This document shows, piece after piece, positions 20,691 through 36,500 of a DNA stretch of 64,000 nt. Under the pieces are notes generated by a model, which searched no databases, was not told where the DNA came from, and saw nothing but the letters and a program-made list of their open reading frames with translations. Both the position numbers and the translations under genes were made by a program. The DNA is from Caenorhabditis elegans (taxonomy: Eukaryota > Nematoda > Chromadorea > Rhabditida > Rhabditidae). Numbering within the stretch: position 1 is the stretch's first letter; the number at the start of each line of letters is the position of its first letter. The stretch spans positions 3,720,001-3,784,000 of the forward strand of contig NC_003281.10 in assembly GCF_000002985.6 (NCBI RefSeq), written 5' to 3'.

Positions 20691-22503
20691 CATATGCCTA
20701 GGCATTTCCAGGCGTCAGTGCCTACAATTTGAGATCTATCAATACGGCGGAATTGATTTCCAAGAGGACATTTTGTGATTGGCCTTCCCTCTTAAAAAGC
20801 TTCTGCATCTGTAAATAAGCTTCTCCTCCATCCACCATAAAGTGCAAATCGGGAAGTGTCAACAATTAGCAAAGGAAGACAGTTACCCAACGGAAGGACC
20901 CAAACGAAAATAACGATGCATTGAAGTGAGAAGAAGTAATAAAGGATGATCGGCTGGGGTCGTCAGGTTCTTAATAACAGACACAAAAGAAACACACACA
21001 CAACCGCATACTTACTGTAGAAAAGACGAAGAGGAGGCGGTGACGATTGAAAAAAGAGAGAGAGAGAGACCTTGGATTCACACAAGAATCAGTTCATTTG
21101 TAAAGTTTCGATCAAGTTTATTTAAAGCTTCATCTTACTGCCTGGAAAATTGTTCATCAACGTGAATTTTTTAAAACTTTTCTGAGCATTCTCATTTTGT
21201 TCCAGGATTTTTGGGCTTGTAAAGCAACTCGGTAAAACCTATTTTAGTTCCTGCTGATTTCAATCAAGTTGTATATAGGCCCTGGCGCCAACTGAAACAT
21301 TTTGAAAAACGGTATGTAGCTTTAAATAAGGACACGGAATTCTTTTTAAATTGACTTGCAATCCCTTCCTCAACTTCAAAAACTCATATCTCGGTAGTTT
21401 TTGACTTTATCCAAAAATAGTCAACTGACAAAATACGTGAAAAAAGTTAGTGCAAGTTAAAAAAATAATAGGAATATTCATTGAAGATGGACAACTAAAA
21501 TCTGAGAATTTGCTTTTTAGACTCCAAATAGCCCAAAACTGCTGAACTTTGAATGAGACAATTTGAAAATTTCTCAAAAAAGTTAAGGCGGTTCAAAACT
21601 TTGTAAAAAATGGCCTGTGTACACATTAATTGGGAATTATTGTTAACAGCTGATTTTTGTATGATTTTTGCCAAATGAATAAATAAAAATCAATAAATAA
21701 TCTGAACAATCAGTAAGACACCAATTCCTACTAGTTTTGGGTTCCGATGCACCATGTTTCTTCTTCAGTTCTCTCAGTTTCGCAACCCATTTTGCTCTAC
21801 TTTGATATCATATATCTTGGGTTTTTATAGTTTTATTAAAAACAAGATCAACTGTTTACATTTTTATTGTTCAACAATTTTTTATTTACTCAAAAATAGC
21901 GGAGATATAAGCGGCCAAAGTAGAGCAAACGAGAGGGGGGCAAGGCTACAGTACTCCAATTATTTGTGTCATTTCTCCGGTCTCGCAATCATCTTGGTCC
22001 GTTCCAATAAAAAAAGAAGCTTCCTCCGATATTTCTAATTCATCTTTCTCGTTATTCTCAAGTTAAATTGACTTCACCAGGAGGTCGTGTTCATCGTCAC
22101 CTTCTAGCAAATCGTCATGTCATTTCAAATGTCTCTCCGCTCATTTTGTCCCGGTAGAAAAAAGTTGAAGCATCAGGCGGCGTTTCTAATGTGGTGGTCG
22201 TATGTCGAATATATATCCGTATAATTAGTGTATGTTGTCTGAAGGTGTGAGGTCCCCAAGGCGGAAAGAAGGCGCGCGCGCGCGAGTTTTGTCCGCAATT
22301 TGCCGGAAAATATGGCGCGGATTTTGATGATGGAGGAGATGGAGGGGAGGAGGACAGGAAAGGCGCAAGTTTGCGGTGCGCGATTTACCGTAACGAAACG
22401 ACGATTGAAAAAAGGAGAAGAAGAAGGGCGGTTACGTATTTCCACCGTAACATGACCGTATCATTGTTTGATGTTTCCATACTTGTTCTTCTCCGTTTTG
22501 TAT

Positions 22504-22611
22504 CTTTCGTGGTGGGACCAAAAGGTCACTGTACTCTTTTTCTGAAATTTTGGATCACTATGTCTTTTGGATTTTTTTTGGTAATTTTAAGGAAAGGTCC
22601 CGCCACGAAAG
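22504..22611. repeat. Short MITE-like element, ~108 bp
   Basis: CTTTCGTGGTGGGACC (22504-22519) and GGTCCCGCCACGAAAG (22596-22611) are 16-bp terminal inverted repeats with one mismatch. The interior is T-rich and non-coding. Confidence 0.6.
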
Positions 22612-25004
22612 GGCATACTTTTTATATACATATTTTGAGTGAGACGGACTCCAAAATATTTGAATTTGAGTTTTTCAAATGGAACAATCTTCCAGCTAAC
22701 TCGGAATGTATTAGAAAAGCGGCATGTAGGCATGAAGCCGATCTTGTAAAATTGGAGAGATTTTTTTAAAATAGACATTTCCTTTTACTTTTATTTTTTA
22801 ACTATAGTTCGGTGGCGTTCCAAATTGGGCGAATGACGGCGAGATGAACGACTAGAGTTGTGCCCAAAGAATACGTAATGTGCACATTGTCTAAAAAGTA
22901 CTTACTCGTTCAAAACTACATTTCTCCGTATTTGGAGGTGTGCTGTATCACCCTGAAAACTCATTCCATCCCGACCTTGCCAATTCCTCTCGCCAAACTG
23001 GCTGATCAACCAGTGATTCAAAAACGTGTCCCTCCGTCTTCTCATCTCTTCCTTACCGTCACGCTTCATAAATGCACCGTGCGCGCGCGCGCCGTCATCG
23101 TTGTCTTCAGAAGATCCCACAGTTTCAACACCTCTTTTGTGATGATATAGACGCAGACAGCGTGACGCCCTGATACGGTAGAATGCAAAAAAAAGAAGAG
23201 GAAAAAGGTAATCGTTCCGTCTCCTCTCTCAAAATCAAATATACAAACACAAGGGGAGGTCCTATACCGCTGATATTGCGGACCGACTGAAGCGACGCGG
23301 GTTTATGTGATACCGTACCCCTTCCTCACCGGTATACAACTGGTTGCATCTTCATTGTTGTGTTTTATTTTGTTTTGGAGAATTGAACAATTTCAGTTAT
23401 TTCTACGAACTACGAAAATGAGATGAGTCTTATCGCAAAAAAATAAGTAAATTTATTTTCGCGACGAGACCCAAATTTGGGGTTTGTTGCGGGACCTCAA
23501 TGCGATTTTTCATTAAATTGATATCTGTGTTCTTATCAATGAAAAAAGTTCTTGCGTTCTCAGCCGCCACTATTATCTCACCCTTATCACTTTTTTCCTG
23601 ATAGATATCAAAAACGACTTTTATGACACTTTTCTCCCGTTACTTGTTAATTAATTTGATATATCGCTGGTATTTGAATTCAGTTTTTTGAACTTTATAT
23701 TAAATTTGGAAATTTTTAATTGCCGGTAAAAGAGAGTACGGTAGTTGGAAAGTTTTTTTTTCGCTCGTGCCAGGACCCATGGCCGTAATTTTAGGAGAAA
23801 AATCACAAAAAGATTGAGAAAACTAGGCCACTCATTAAAAATAAGAATTTTAAGATTTACTGTAACTTAATTTAGTTTTTCTCGCAAAAATATGATAGCC
23901 ACATTTTTGAGTTCATCGAAAGTTTCAGAGTATCATCTAAATTCCAAGAAAAAACCACTTCGGCACAGTAATACCTGCCTGCATCTAAGACAACCTTCGC
24001 CTGCCTTGTGCCTGAATACGTGCCTATTGCCTACCTTGCCTGCTCAGATACATAATGCCAAAGTTCATTCCAACAAGAAGAAGGCGCTAGGCGGCGGCTT
24101 GTAGGCATGTAGGCATGTAGACAGGAAAACGCGCCTTTGGAACTTGTTTTCTTTTTTTTTCAGTTTTTTTTTTTGAAAGTTCGTTCTCAAAAAAAAAGCA
24201 GAAAAAGAAGAAAACTTCGAAACCCCTTCCCTGAACGATTACGCAATAATCCCCCTCTCTTCCTTTTTCAAAACGGTCTTCATGTCTGCCTACCGTAATC
24301 CTCTTGTAGTCACGGCCAACCTGCCTTCTAATCGCCACAAGCTCATCCGTTGCTAAACGTTCCCCCATCTTGGCATTGGGCAACTGTTTCTTCTTCTGGT
24401 GCCATACACAATTGTTTTGTTGTTCCTCTCTTTCCAATTGATGCTTCTTCTTCTTCTCTCTAGAAACCGCTTCTCAAGTGCGCCAAGTGCTCATCCGTTT
24501 CACCAACACACAAAAGGGAAGAAGGGGGAACTGTAACCGTCTACTAGTTGCCTAATATACTTGTGTCATATATCCTTACAATTATATTAATATATCTACA
24601 TGTAAGAAGAAGTTTCATGTCCCTTCTTGCATCATTTTTATATTTTCTGGCAATTTGCAGAAATTATTTTGGGGGATTTTTAAAAATTTTCAACAAAAAT
24701 AAAAATAGTTTTTCAAGTGAACCAAATATTTATCTATGTTTCTAGCTCAAATTTTGAAACAATTCGATTAGGTAATTTTTCTCTCAGATATTTCAGTTTT
24801 CCAGCCAAAAACTGAAGATTTTTCTGTCTTACTGAAATTTCCTGTTATAAATGCAACTTTTTCAAAACTATATGCACAAAAAACACAAAAAAATATTTAA
24901 AAAAATACAAAATATTTTTTTCGGATTTTTTTTATTGTTGAACTAAAAATGGTTTTGGGAGAGTTTCGTGAAAATTACCCAACTTTTTTTTGTGGTTTAG
25001 GTCT

Positions 25005-25135
25005 AGGCTTAGACTTAAGCTTAGGCTTAAGATTAGGCTCAAGCTAGGGCTTAGGCTCAGGCTTTGCTTTAGGCTCAGTCTTCCAGCGTAGGCTTCAGCT
25101 TAGGCATAAGCTTTGGCTTAAGCCTAGGCTTCGGC
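25005..25135. repeat. Degenerate TTAGGC (telomere-like) interstitial block
   Basis: The stretch is a run of TTAGGC and close variants (CTTAGGCTTAAG, TTAGGCTC, CTAGGCTTCGGCTT). The C. elegans telomere repeat is TTAGGC, so this looks like an ancient interstitial telomeric tract, about 330 bp upstream of lin-48. Confidence 0.7.
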
Positions 25136-25460
25136 TTGTGGGAACGCTCAATAGTTTTGTGTACCTCTCCCCTAAACCATCCCAGAAAAATCCTAAATTT
25201 CACTTTCGGTTTCATGATTATCCTCTCCCTACCGTGATTTTGTGCTCTCGGAGCCAACACCTCCATATTCCAATTATTCCCGACATCCGAGACATTGTAC
25301 CTATTATTATCTGGCGCCGAGTATTTGAAATAATTGCCGGATTGGATTTCTTCGGTGATAACACACCCCGCCCCGACTCGGACGCTTCCGCTTGTTGTTC
25401 CTTGTTTGGAAAAAATTCCACAAAATCATCACAAAAATTTTCAGCTCTGCTCAATTTCAG

Positions 25461-27292
<1,832 letters not shown>

Positions 27293-27597
27293 TACTCACC
27301 TTTTTTCCTATTTAATTTTTAATTTTTTTTAGAAATTAGCTATTTTCCAAAAATCCTCCAAATCATCGTCATTTCCCCATTTGTTGGTGATCCTTTTTGC
27401 ACCCCCGTGACTGATTTATTAACCCCAATGACACTATTTTCTCTCCGTCCAAGACCCTTTTCACCCATTTCTGTCTTCTAGATGATTCCATGATGTATTT
27501 AACTTATACCAATGACAACAAATTTTCCCAAAAAATGACACATTTTATTGAAATAAAAAAGTTTCTCCTTTTTTTATTCTTAAAAAATGTGTTGAAA
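27293..27597. terminator. Shared 3' region of two convergent genes
   Basis: A gap of 305 bp separates the stops of lin-48 (+) and the ankyrin gene (-). TTTTATTGAAATAAAA near 27543-27558 can supply poly(A) signals to both strands. No other feature is seen. Confidence 0.5.
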
Positions 27598-30500
27598 TCA
27601 ATGACTTCCATTGTGACGTGGAATTTCTACGACGTATTTTGAGAGCCACTCGGCAATAAATCCAATAGGGTCGGCAGGACGGCGAAGTAGAACCTGAAAA
27701 AAAATAAATGCTTAAAATTGCAGCGGACATTTAACGGGTTCAGCATAATCTCTGAAGCGTGCGCGCGAAGTGTCGGCCGCTTTACTAAAGCCTTATGATG
27801 TCGGCTGCCAAACACGTTTTCTAGTTGGCACTTAAAATTTGTCAGTTTCTCGAGTAGTCGACATCTCATGGTTTTGTTATAACCCTAATCCTTATTTCCC
27901 GCTAGTGAGGTGCCGGCAGTTATACTAAGATGTTTTGAAATTTTGCTGTCAATAAAAAAGAAAGCGGCCGACATCTCCCTGCTTCAAATCCTAGCCCTAA
28001 CCCATGAAGAGTCGGCTGCTGTACATGAGTGCTGACTTAAAATTTACTGGCGGCCATAAAAATAGAAGCGCCCGACGTCGGCCGGTTATGCTGAACACCT
28101 AATGGCTGATCCGTGAGGAGTCGGCTGCTTTGAAAAGTGTCATTCGTACTGGCAAAGAACGTGAAAGCGGCCGACATATCCCGGGTCACCTCTAAATCGT
28201 CGGCTGCTATGGCCGACACAACTACGAAACACGGGTCCAGCCCGCGAAACGTCAGCCGCTACTAATTTTACAATACCTACCTCTGCCAGCGCTTTAGTCA
28301 AAACAGGCGCCACCGTCCTTGCGAGATATACTCCATTCTCCGACGTTGGCAAATCAATCTTCCCTCTGAACGCCTTCTCAAACCGATGCCTTTCAATACT
28401 TTCATCCTCATCATCCAACATACGTGCACTATCAATGAATGACCCTTCACTTCCTGAATCAGGTGTAGCTGGAGAATCAATCAATGGCCCATCCTCTAAA
28501 TACTCCTCATTTATAGTCTCAAAATCTTCATCCCGATCCTTGATAAGTTTCAAATCAATAACTGCATTCCTTCGGTAATAATCAGGTGTTCTTCCTTCGT
28601 TATCAACAGCCATCGGATCGGCTCCAGCTTTTCCAAGAATTTTCAGGTAATGACCTCCATCTCTTGCCGCGGCAGCGTAATGCATTGCAGTTCGCTTATT
28701 CTGGAAAAGGATCCAAATTAACTTATTTAGGTCTTTAAAAATCTAAAATCCTTACATAATCAGGAGCATTTAAAACAGAGTTATAGTGTCCTGCAATATA
28801 CCGGACAATTTCAGTGTGCTCATGAACAACTGCAGAATGCAAAGGTGTACATCCAAATCGATCTCTTGCAATTGCTAATTTTTTCGTCTTCATTAGTTCT
28901 TTAACTTTGTCCAAGTTGCCTTCTTTTATTGATTTATGGATTCCATCGATTTTGTCCTGGAATTTGAATTTCTTTTTTTTATTTAATAAATTTAATCGGG
29001 CATTTTAGATTTCTTGAATTTTCCAAAAAATCAATTTAATTTTTTTCAATTTTTTCGGAAACTCTAATATAAAAAAGTTATAATTTTTTAACTTTCGAAA
29101 AGTTAAATTTTTTTGAAAAATAAATTTGATTACTGTTCCGATTTTTTGATTACTGTTCCGATTCATAATCATAAATAAATTGTATTTTTTATGTTTGAAA
29201 AAAACAACAATTTTTCGGTTTTTTTATTGAAAAAGTAGGCAGGCGTAAGCCGCCTTTCAAGGCAAACCGGCAGACATTTTTGCACCTCAACCCACCATAT
29301 AATCCGGTAATCTATCCAAAAATGCCTGAGTTTCCGTATGAGTCGATGTCCGACTTTGCAGCAAGTCTCCACATCCCGACAACACCAATTGCTCCAATTT
29401 CGCCAGCTGTCCATCACGGAGCCATTGTTGAATTGAGGATTCTAGATAGCTTGGAGCAACTCTATTATGTAAGACTTGTTTTAAAGCTGCTCGAGTGTCG
29501 AGTCGCATTGCTGATAGATCGATTTCTCCGGTATGTTTTAAGTAGTATTTTGCAGGGCGACCATTCTGAAAATTATTATTTATAATATTTTTCATTTTTT
29601 TGAAATATTTTTGCGCTCATGGTGCATCGGAGAAATCAACTTACACAATCATAAATATTCGGATCAGCTCCAGATTTCCTCATAACCTTATACAAGTATC
29701 CTCCGTCTTTCAATGCGGCTGCGTAGTGAAGTGGAGTCCTTTTCTTCTGCAAATTTATTTACTTTTTAAAATTTAAACCCCAGAAGCCAACCTGATCCAT
29801 AGCGTTCACAGACTGCGGATAATTTCGAATAAGGTATTTTGCAATATCAGTTCGTTCAAAAACAATTGCCTTGTGAAGTGGAGAAAGGCCTCGGGTATCT
29901 CTACAAAGTGATAGCTTCTTACGATCAGTCAACAACTTGACGGCTCGAAGATTTCCTGTTTCGACTGCTTTGTGGATTGATTGGATCTTTGCCTGGAAAT
30001 AAGATATATAAACTTGTTATTAGTTGAGTAGTATTATAGTTCCATACGGTATCTATAAATAAATATGGTAAACTTTAAAAGTTGCGCGTCAAATTTGATG
30101 TATTGAGATGACACTGTGTAAGTTTTAAATAATTGTGACGTCATACGCTTTGTTTACGGCTATAAGTCATCTGGCCTAAATAAGTTATGCACGGTGGCCT
30201 AGTAAACGCAGTTGCAGATTGAACAAGCAGCTTCTCAAATTATTCCAGACAATTCTCAAAGATATTCAGAATTTCATTCAAACTTTCCACAATTTTTTAA
30301 AATTTATCTAGAACTCTCCAGAATATTCCAAAAATTTTCAGACAAGTCCATGATCCTCACCTGATATTGAGGTAGCACTTCTAAAAATCCAATACTATCA
30401 GCATCATCAACTTCATGATTCCTTCCCAATAATAAATCTGCATACCCGGTAAGCACCAATTCTTCCAACTTTCCAATATTTCCAGTATGAATCCAATCAT

Positions 30501-33500
30501 AAATATCCTCTTCTAAATCTTGTAACAACGGCCTGCTCAACTGTCCCGAAATGAGTTGATTCATAACCGCGTTGTCTTTCATCGATCGAACATTCAATCG
30601 TTGACCGTGTGTTCGATAATAGAATGGAGTATGACCGTGTTTATCCTCTATAAATGCGTCTCCACCACTTTTCTGCAGCACTTTTATCATATGTTCACCA
30701 TTTGGATCAGCAGCAGCGTAGTGGAGTGGGGTTCGGCCAGCCTGGAAATTTTTAAGAAGTTTTTGAAGTAAGCAAGAATTACGAGAATATTATGCCCTTT
30801 TAAATTAAAACAAATTCTAACATTTTTTTTCAAAGGCGATTTGTTAAACACCCCGTTAGATACTGAGTCTACGAGGATTCCAAAAATTCTCTGCAAAGAA
30901 TTTCTCTATCTACTGATATAAATAAATTCAAGGTTCATGAAATCAAGAACTCAGAAAATATTGAAAATCAATGTTTTCTATATAATTCAATTCCCTAAAA
31001 ACTAAAAAAGAAGGAAAAAGAAGCCATTCGAATTGCTCGACAAAATGATGTATAAGAAAAGAAAGAAAAGAGGATTTGTTGTTGTTTTTGGTGAGGATTT
31101 GGGTGTGCTCGTTGAGCCAGCTAGATGGGAAAAAATATGAAAAACTGACGTGATCAGTGGCGTTCACACAGCTTGGGAAGCGGCCAAGAAGGAAGCGCAC
31201 TGTGTTTGTTTGGCCATGAAGTAATGCTTTATGAATTGGCGTCATTCCTGAAAGATTGTGATGATGATTACAGGAAACGGAAGATCAAAAGTTTAATTTG
31301 AAGAAGTTGCAAGGAAGTTTTCAAATCGAAAAATGAAATTTCAAAACACCAGTTTTTTCGAGATCTGAGCTCTTTTTTACTTTTCTCGCAAACTTTCCCA
31401 CCGCTCTTCTCGGATTTTCCAAAAAAGTTTAAAAGCCTTCCAGCCAGTTCTCCAACTTTCTAAGAAGTTTCTCCACTCTCTACTACATTTCCCCAATTTT
31501 CTCGCGCTCTTCTCTAATAGTAAGCAACATTTTCCAAATTGGTGGGAAATTTCCTTAACTCTCTAGTATATATATCCTGAGATTACCTAAAAAGCTGGAA
31601 AAGCGCGCTGGAGAGTAGGAAAAGTTTGCAAAACTAAAATGAAACCCACCATAATTATCTCTGGCAGTTGATAAAAGCGGCCGATCAATCAATGATTTAA
31701 CTCTTCGAACATCTCCTTCCTCAACTGCTTTGTGTATTGCATCAATTTTCGTTAAATACTGTGTAAGTCCCGACAGAAATTCGTTACTTGAAGCATTAAC
31801 CGTCTTCTTCTCTCTAAGCATATGTCCTCTTCCATCAAGCACGATTTGTTCAAGCTTCAGAACTTCACCGGTTGCCAACCATTCTTCAACTTGTTCCTCT
31901 GATGGTGCGTCTGAAAAAATTATATATATTTTTTGGTATTTGTTTAAAACTTTTCTAAAAATGCATTCTAGATGCTTCACAGGTTTTGCGTCTTACTTTT
32001 CAGAAATTCAAAAATTGTTTTGTTTGCCATTGAAGCTTGCCTTATCACTTATTTTAGACATCAAAATTCACCCGAAATCAGATTTTGTCCCATTATTTCC
32101 AGAAAAAAAAACAGTAGCAGCTTTCAAATATTATTTTGGAAATAGTCAGAGGTAAAAAGAAGCAGACATTTTATTGAACTCTGAGAGGCCCAACTTCTCA
32201 ACCGCCAGAATTTCACACACCGAAGTTTGCAATGTAAAAAAGGCAACTTAAACGTTTTTTTTGCAATAACTGTTTCAGAAAGATTTTCACACGATCCGTG
32301 CATCTGTTCAATAATAACTGAAAGACAAACCATGTTGCTCAATATACAGTTTCTCAAAAGTATCGCTGGATGACATGAAGAAGAAATGATCAAATGGTAG
32401 ACGCTCATGCATCCATCGGCGCTGCCAAAAATTGAAAACTTGGTGTCAGAGACTATACAAAACGTGTAGAGAAGTGGGTGGAAAGGGAAGGGGCCAAAAA
32501 CGGGCTGGACGGGGGAATGACTCGTTTTAGAAGTAAACGAGTGAGAAAGAGAGACAGATCTTATTATCAATTTATCAGCACCCGCCTAGACCCAAAGAGC
32601 ATCCAAATTTTGGAGGGTGCCGGGGAGAGCCATCTGGAATATTTATAGAGACATGACACGCAACACTACTGGCGGTAAACACGCAAAGGTTGAGAGGGAA
32701 AAAAGAAAATTGTCATGACAAGGATTATATCAATGAAAAATATAGAAAAGAAGAAGAAGAAGACATAAAGTTTATGAATGAGGAAGAGCATGATGGCTCA
32801 CAGCCGGAAATTGATCCATTTGCATGATGGAGGTGACTACTACTCGTCCCAAATATGTTCTCACTTGGTGGATTTAGTATCGGAAATGGGGAGAATAACT
32901 TTTTGAAAGATTCATTGAGCATAATTTTGATGTGCACACTAGAAATTCCTGCCAAGTAATAAGCGTCTCTTCCTGCGGCTTCTACAAAATGATCCAGTGT
33001 GACATATTCTAACAATATTTTTTCATAAAAATTAGTGATAAGATTTAAAAAAAACTTGTTTTTTTTGAAAATAACCTTTATGTGATTTGGAACAACTGAA
33101 AAAGTGCTCAGAAATTGTCTGAAAGTTGAAAATTGCCGGTAATGTTTTTTCGATAACTTGTATGATTTTTTCCGGGTTTTTCGATGGAAAGTAATTTTCA
33201 AACATTTTCAAATAATCAATTCGTTTTGATAATTTCTGCAAATTCATCAGAATCGTAAAAAACACCGCCCTTTATTATTTTTAATCTATATTTTACGGAT
33301 TTTAAAAGCCTATATCTCGGTCGATATTGAAAAAATCAAAAACTTTGTGGCCACGGAAATATAAAAGAAAAATCAGTATGTAATTTTTTAGTTACCTAAT
33401 TTTTTTTTGAAAAATTAAAATAATTAACAATTGAAGTTGGTGTTTTGTTAAACTAGTTTTTTATAAAGACACTTAATTTGCTTTATAACAAATAATATAA

Positions 33501-36500
33501 TAACAAAAATAAATGTTTTCCCTAAAAAAAGTCTGGTAACATTCAAAAAAGGTAAACGTTTATATTTTCTATAAAGATGACACTCTCCTTTTCGTGGAAC
33601 ACCATGAATAATTCGAGTGTCGTGAGTCTATGAAATTGCACGTTTAATGCACTTTTACAAGTTTTCAATAGGAAGGAAATGATTTTGGAAAAGCTTATTT
33701 TATTATACTTTATATTTAGTCAAACATTTGAAAAATTTCTTTAAAGAAACTTTTATCAACTTACTAGACAGATTTTGGTAATTCTAAAAAAAAAACAAAG
33801 ATTCTTTGTTCCAGTCAGTTTCTGAGTAATTAAAAAAAATTTCAAATAAAATTAAAGTCATATTCAAAAAAAAACATGTATTTATCTTTATAACTTTTCA
33901 AAAAAAAACTTTTCCACAACAATGAGAAAAAGGGATTTTGTAGATTCTCCTTCTGGTCTCACAATCAAATTTATCATATTTTACTTACGCGTTTCCACAA
34001 TAATCATAATATTCTAGAGCAGTGCAGTTTTCGTCTCACAACTAAACGGTTCAGCAAGCGATAAACAAGATTTGTGTTCCGCATTAACTTGCTCATTCCG
34101 GCTCCACCCTGCGATTGCTCACCTGGATCAAAAAACTCATCGTCAGTTGACATGGATCTCAGCATCACAGAAGACACAGCTGATGACGGCCGAAGAAGTC
34201 GTCCCGGGTTCTGACGATATTCCTCCGCAGTTATACCGTCTTGATCTGCTAAATCTTTTCGAGCGCCTAGATCAACAAGAGAGTCGTAAATTGCATTTTG
34301 TTGGCACGCCGCGTAGTGGAGAGCCGTACGTCCGAGCTGGAAAAATAAAAATAAAATGGGAAACTAAAATAAACAAAATTGAGAAAAAAAGGAGGTGAGA
34401 CAGCAGAAGCTGATCTAGGATCAAGTGGGATAAGGAGATGATGATGCAGCTATTACCGTATCCGTTAAATCAATTTGATTTGGAAAGGTGATGGCAAGAT
34501 GCTCAATGATTTCATGTTTCTCTCTCAATACAGCAATATGAAGTAGACGCATTCCTAGAAAAATATATATGAATTGAAACCTAATAGGATATGAATTCAT
34601 TTGTTACCTCGATGATCTCTTGTTGCCATAACTTCTTCATCAACCGATTGGTCCAGTCGCTTCTTTTCGTCTTTTTCAATGGCGTCAATTGCGGTGCTGA
34701 GGCGATTTTGGAGTTGGCGAAATTCTTGGACATGACGTGCAATTCTCTCACCACTCTGCTTTGCTGCTTTCCAGATTTGATCTCCTTTTCCTGGAAATAA
34801 AAACACATTTTTAAAGTTTGAAATTCCATGAAAAATCGTAGCTGTTTTAGTAAAAATGCCTACATGTCTATAAGCTTATGCCTATTGATGCCTGCCTTCT
34901 CCACAATTATGATGTTTTTTTGTGTTGCACAGAAATTTTGATTTCAGAATTGCAATTACGTTGTTGAACAAGTGACAACTTTGGTAGGTCGCCGTATAGG
35001 CACACGACCTTTATGCTTGCCTAGGTTTTTTTGACTTGAAGAAATAGTTTTTAAAAAGAAAATATCAATATTTTGAAAAGAAATTGGTGTGAAAATCGAA
35101 ATATTAAAAAAGAAATACTTCAAAAAATTACTTCAAAAAGCCAAACAAATTAATTGAAATTCTAACGTAAGCCTCCAAGGCAGACAAACTCATTAAGCCT
35201 ACTCAAAATCACCTTCAATCTGCAGTTGCTCCAACACTGTGAAATCTCGATTCTTAACATCAACTCCTTGAATCCTATTCAGCACATCTGGTTCAATTCC
35301 CTCCGGAGAGTCCGATTCTCGGCTTCTAGAAGAAGAAGATGTCGTACTATAACATATTCCGGTAGATTTCAAAGCTCATGTAATTTTAAATTTAATGCAA
35401 TTTCGTTTTAATAACGTTACCTCATTGTATTGTCACTAGTCGACTTCTTCCTCGTCGCTTTTTCTTCAGCGGGCAGGTGGAATCGTTCTTTGTGAAGAAG
35501 CTGCGTTCGGGATGGCTGAAAGTTGAAGAATTAAGAAATTACTGAGAAAATTAGAAAAAATCAATAAAAACCAAAAAGAAGGGAGTCAAGGCGTTGAGGG
35601 CTAATGGGGAGGAGGAAGTGATGGATGACTGCACACAGGTGAAGGGTTCCAAAATTTGTTCTTTACTTGGTAATTGAATTCAAATATCTAATCAAGATTT
35701 TTTATATTCAAATGGCATTTTCCCTGTACTTTAAAAAACATTTTCGAAAAAAATCTGAAACAAATTTTCAGTCAAAAATTTTTTTTCAGATTTTTTTTCA
35801 GAAATTATATCAAATGGTTAATATTATCTGAATGAATTAACTACTTAAACATTTTAAAACTTATTTTTTTAAACGCATTTTCGGTTTTTGTCTGTCCCAT
35901 AAATCTGAAAATATTTACTGAAAAAGTACCATTTGGGAGAGTTTTGGCTGAAAAATTGAAAAAAAAATTTCAGATGTTGTTTTAAAAAATAAAATTTTCT
36001 AACAACGTTTAAAATTGTTTCCATGGTTATAAACCATTATAACAAGTAATATTCGTCTCGAAAAAAACACTTCAAACGCAAAATATAAACCTTTTTATAA
36101 AGATACGGTCAAAAAATGATCTGAAAATTTTTTGAATCAATTTTTAAGTACCCCTGTCAATGAATTTTTATATGAAAAATCGTTCCTTGTAAGACCCAAA
36201 ATTCAAAAAAATACCTTACCCTACGTTCCCTATTCGGAATAAGCAGTAACGAATCCGCGACAGTAGCCGGCTCAAGGAGCTGTGGTGGTGCTGGTGGAGG
36301 CTTCACAACGCTGTACTCGGAGGGTGTTTTGCCGTGCTGAAGTGAGTTGATGCGATTAGGAAAACGAGCAGGAATATACTACTTCCAATTTCTACATTTT
36401 CCAGAAGCTTTGGAAAAATAGGAAAAAATGAAAAAAAAAAAAAACTCTCGTCACTCTTGCTTACCCTGTCTTTAATGTTAGCCGAATCGGGACAGATGTA

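Larger units (their letters stand above)
19373..25460. other. Gene-poor 6 kb upstream of lin-48
   Basis: No convincing gene is seen on either strand. The region holds a 130-bp tandem duplication, a 30-bp minisatellite with an inserted element, a short MITE at 22504, two GCGCGCGC tracts near 22275 and 23085, polypyrimidine tracts, and a TTAGGC-like block at 25005-25135. Published work places lin-48 control elements (EGL-38/Pax and CES-2 sites) upstream of the gene. I cannot assign those sites with confidence from sequence alone. Confidence 0.6.

Noticed and set aside
19840..20705. Long minus-strand open frames rich in LPTRRPT/CLQGDLRLPP
   Set aside because: Produced by the 30-bp minisatellite, whose unit length is a multiple of three; no splice or codon support.
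23892..24437. Short frames upstream of lin-48 on both strands
   Set aside because: Driven by CTGCCT repeats and poly-A/T tracts; no splice sites or trans-splice acceptor in suitable positions.
25005..25135. True chromosome end
   Set aside because: The TTAGGC units are degenerate and flanked by genes on both sides, so the tract is interstitial.
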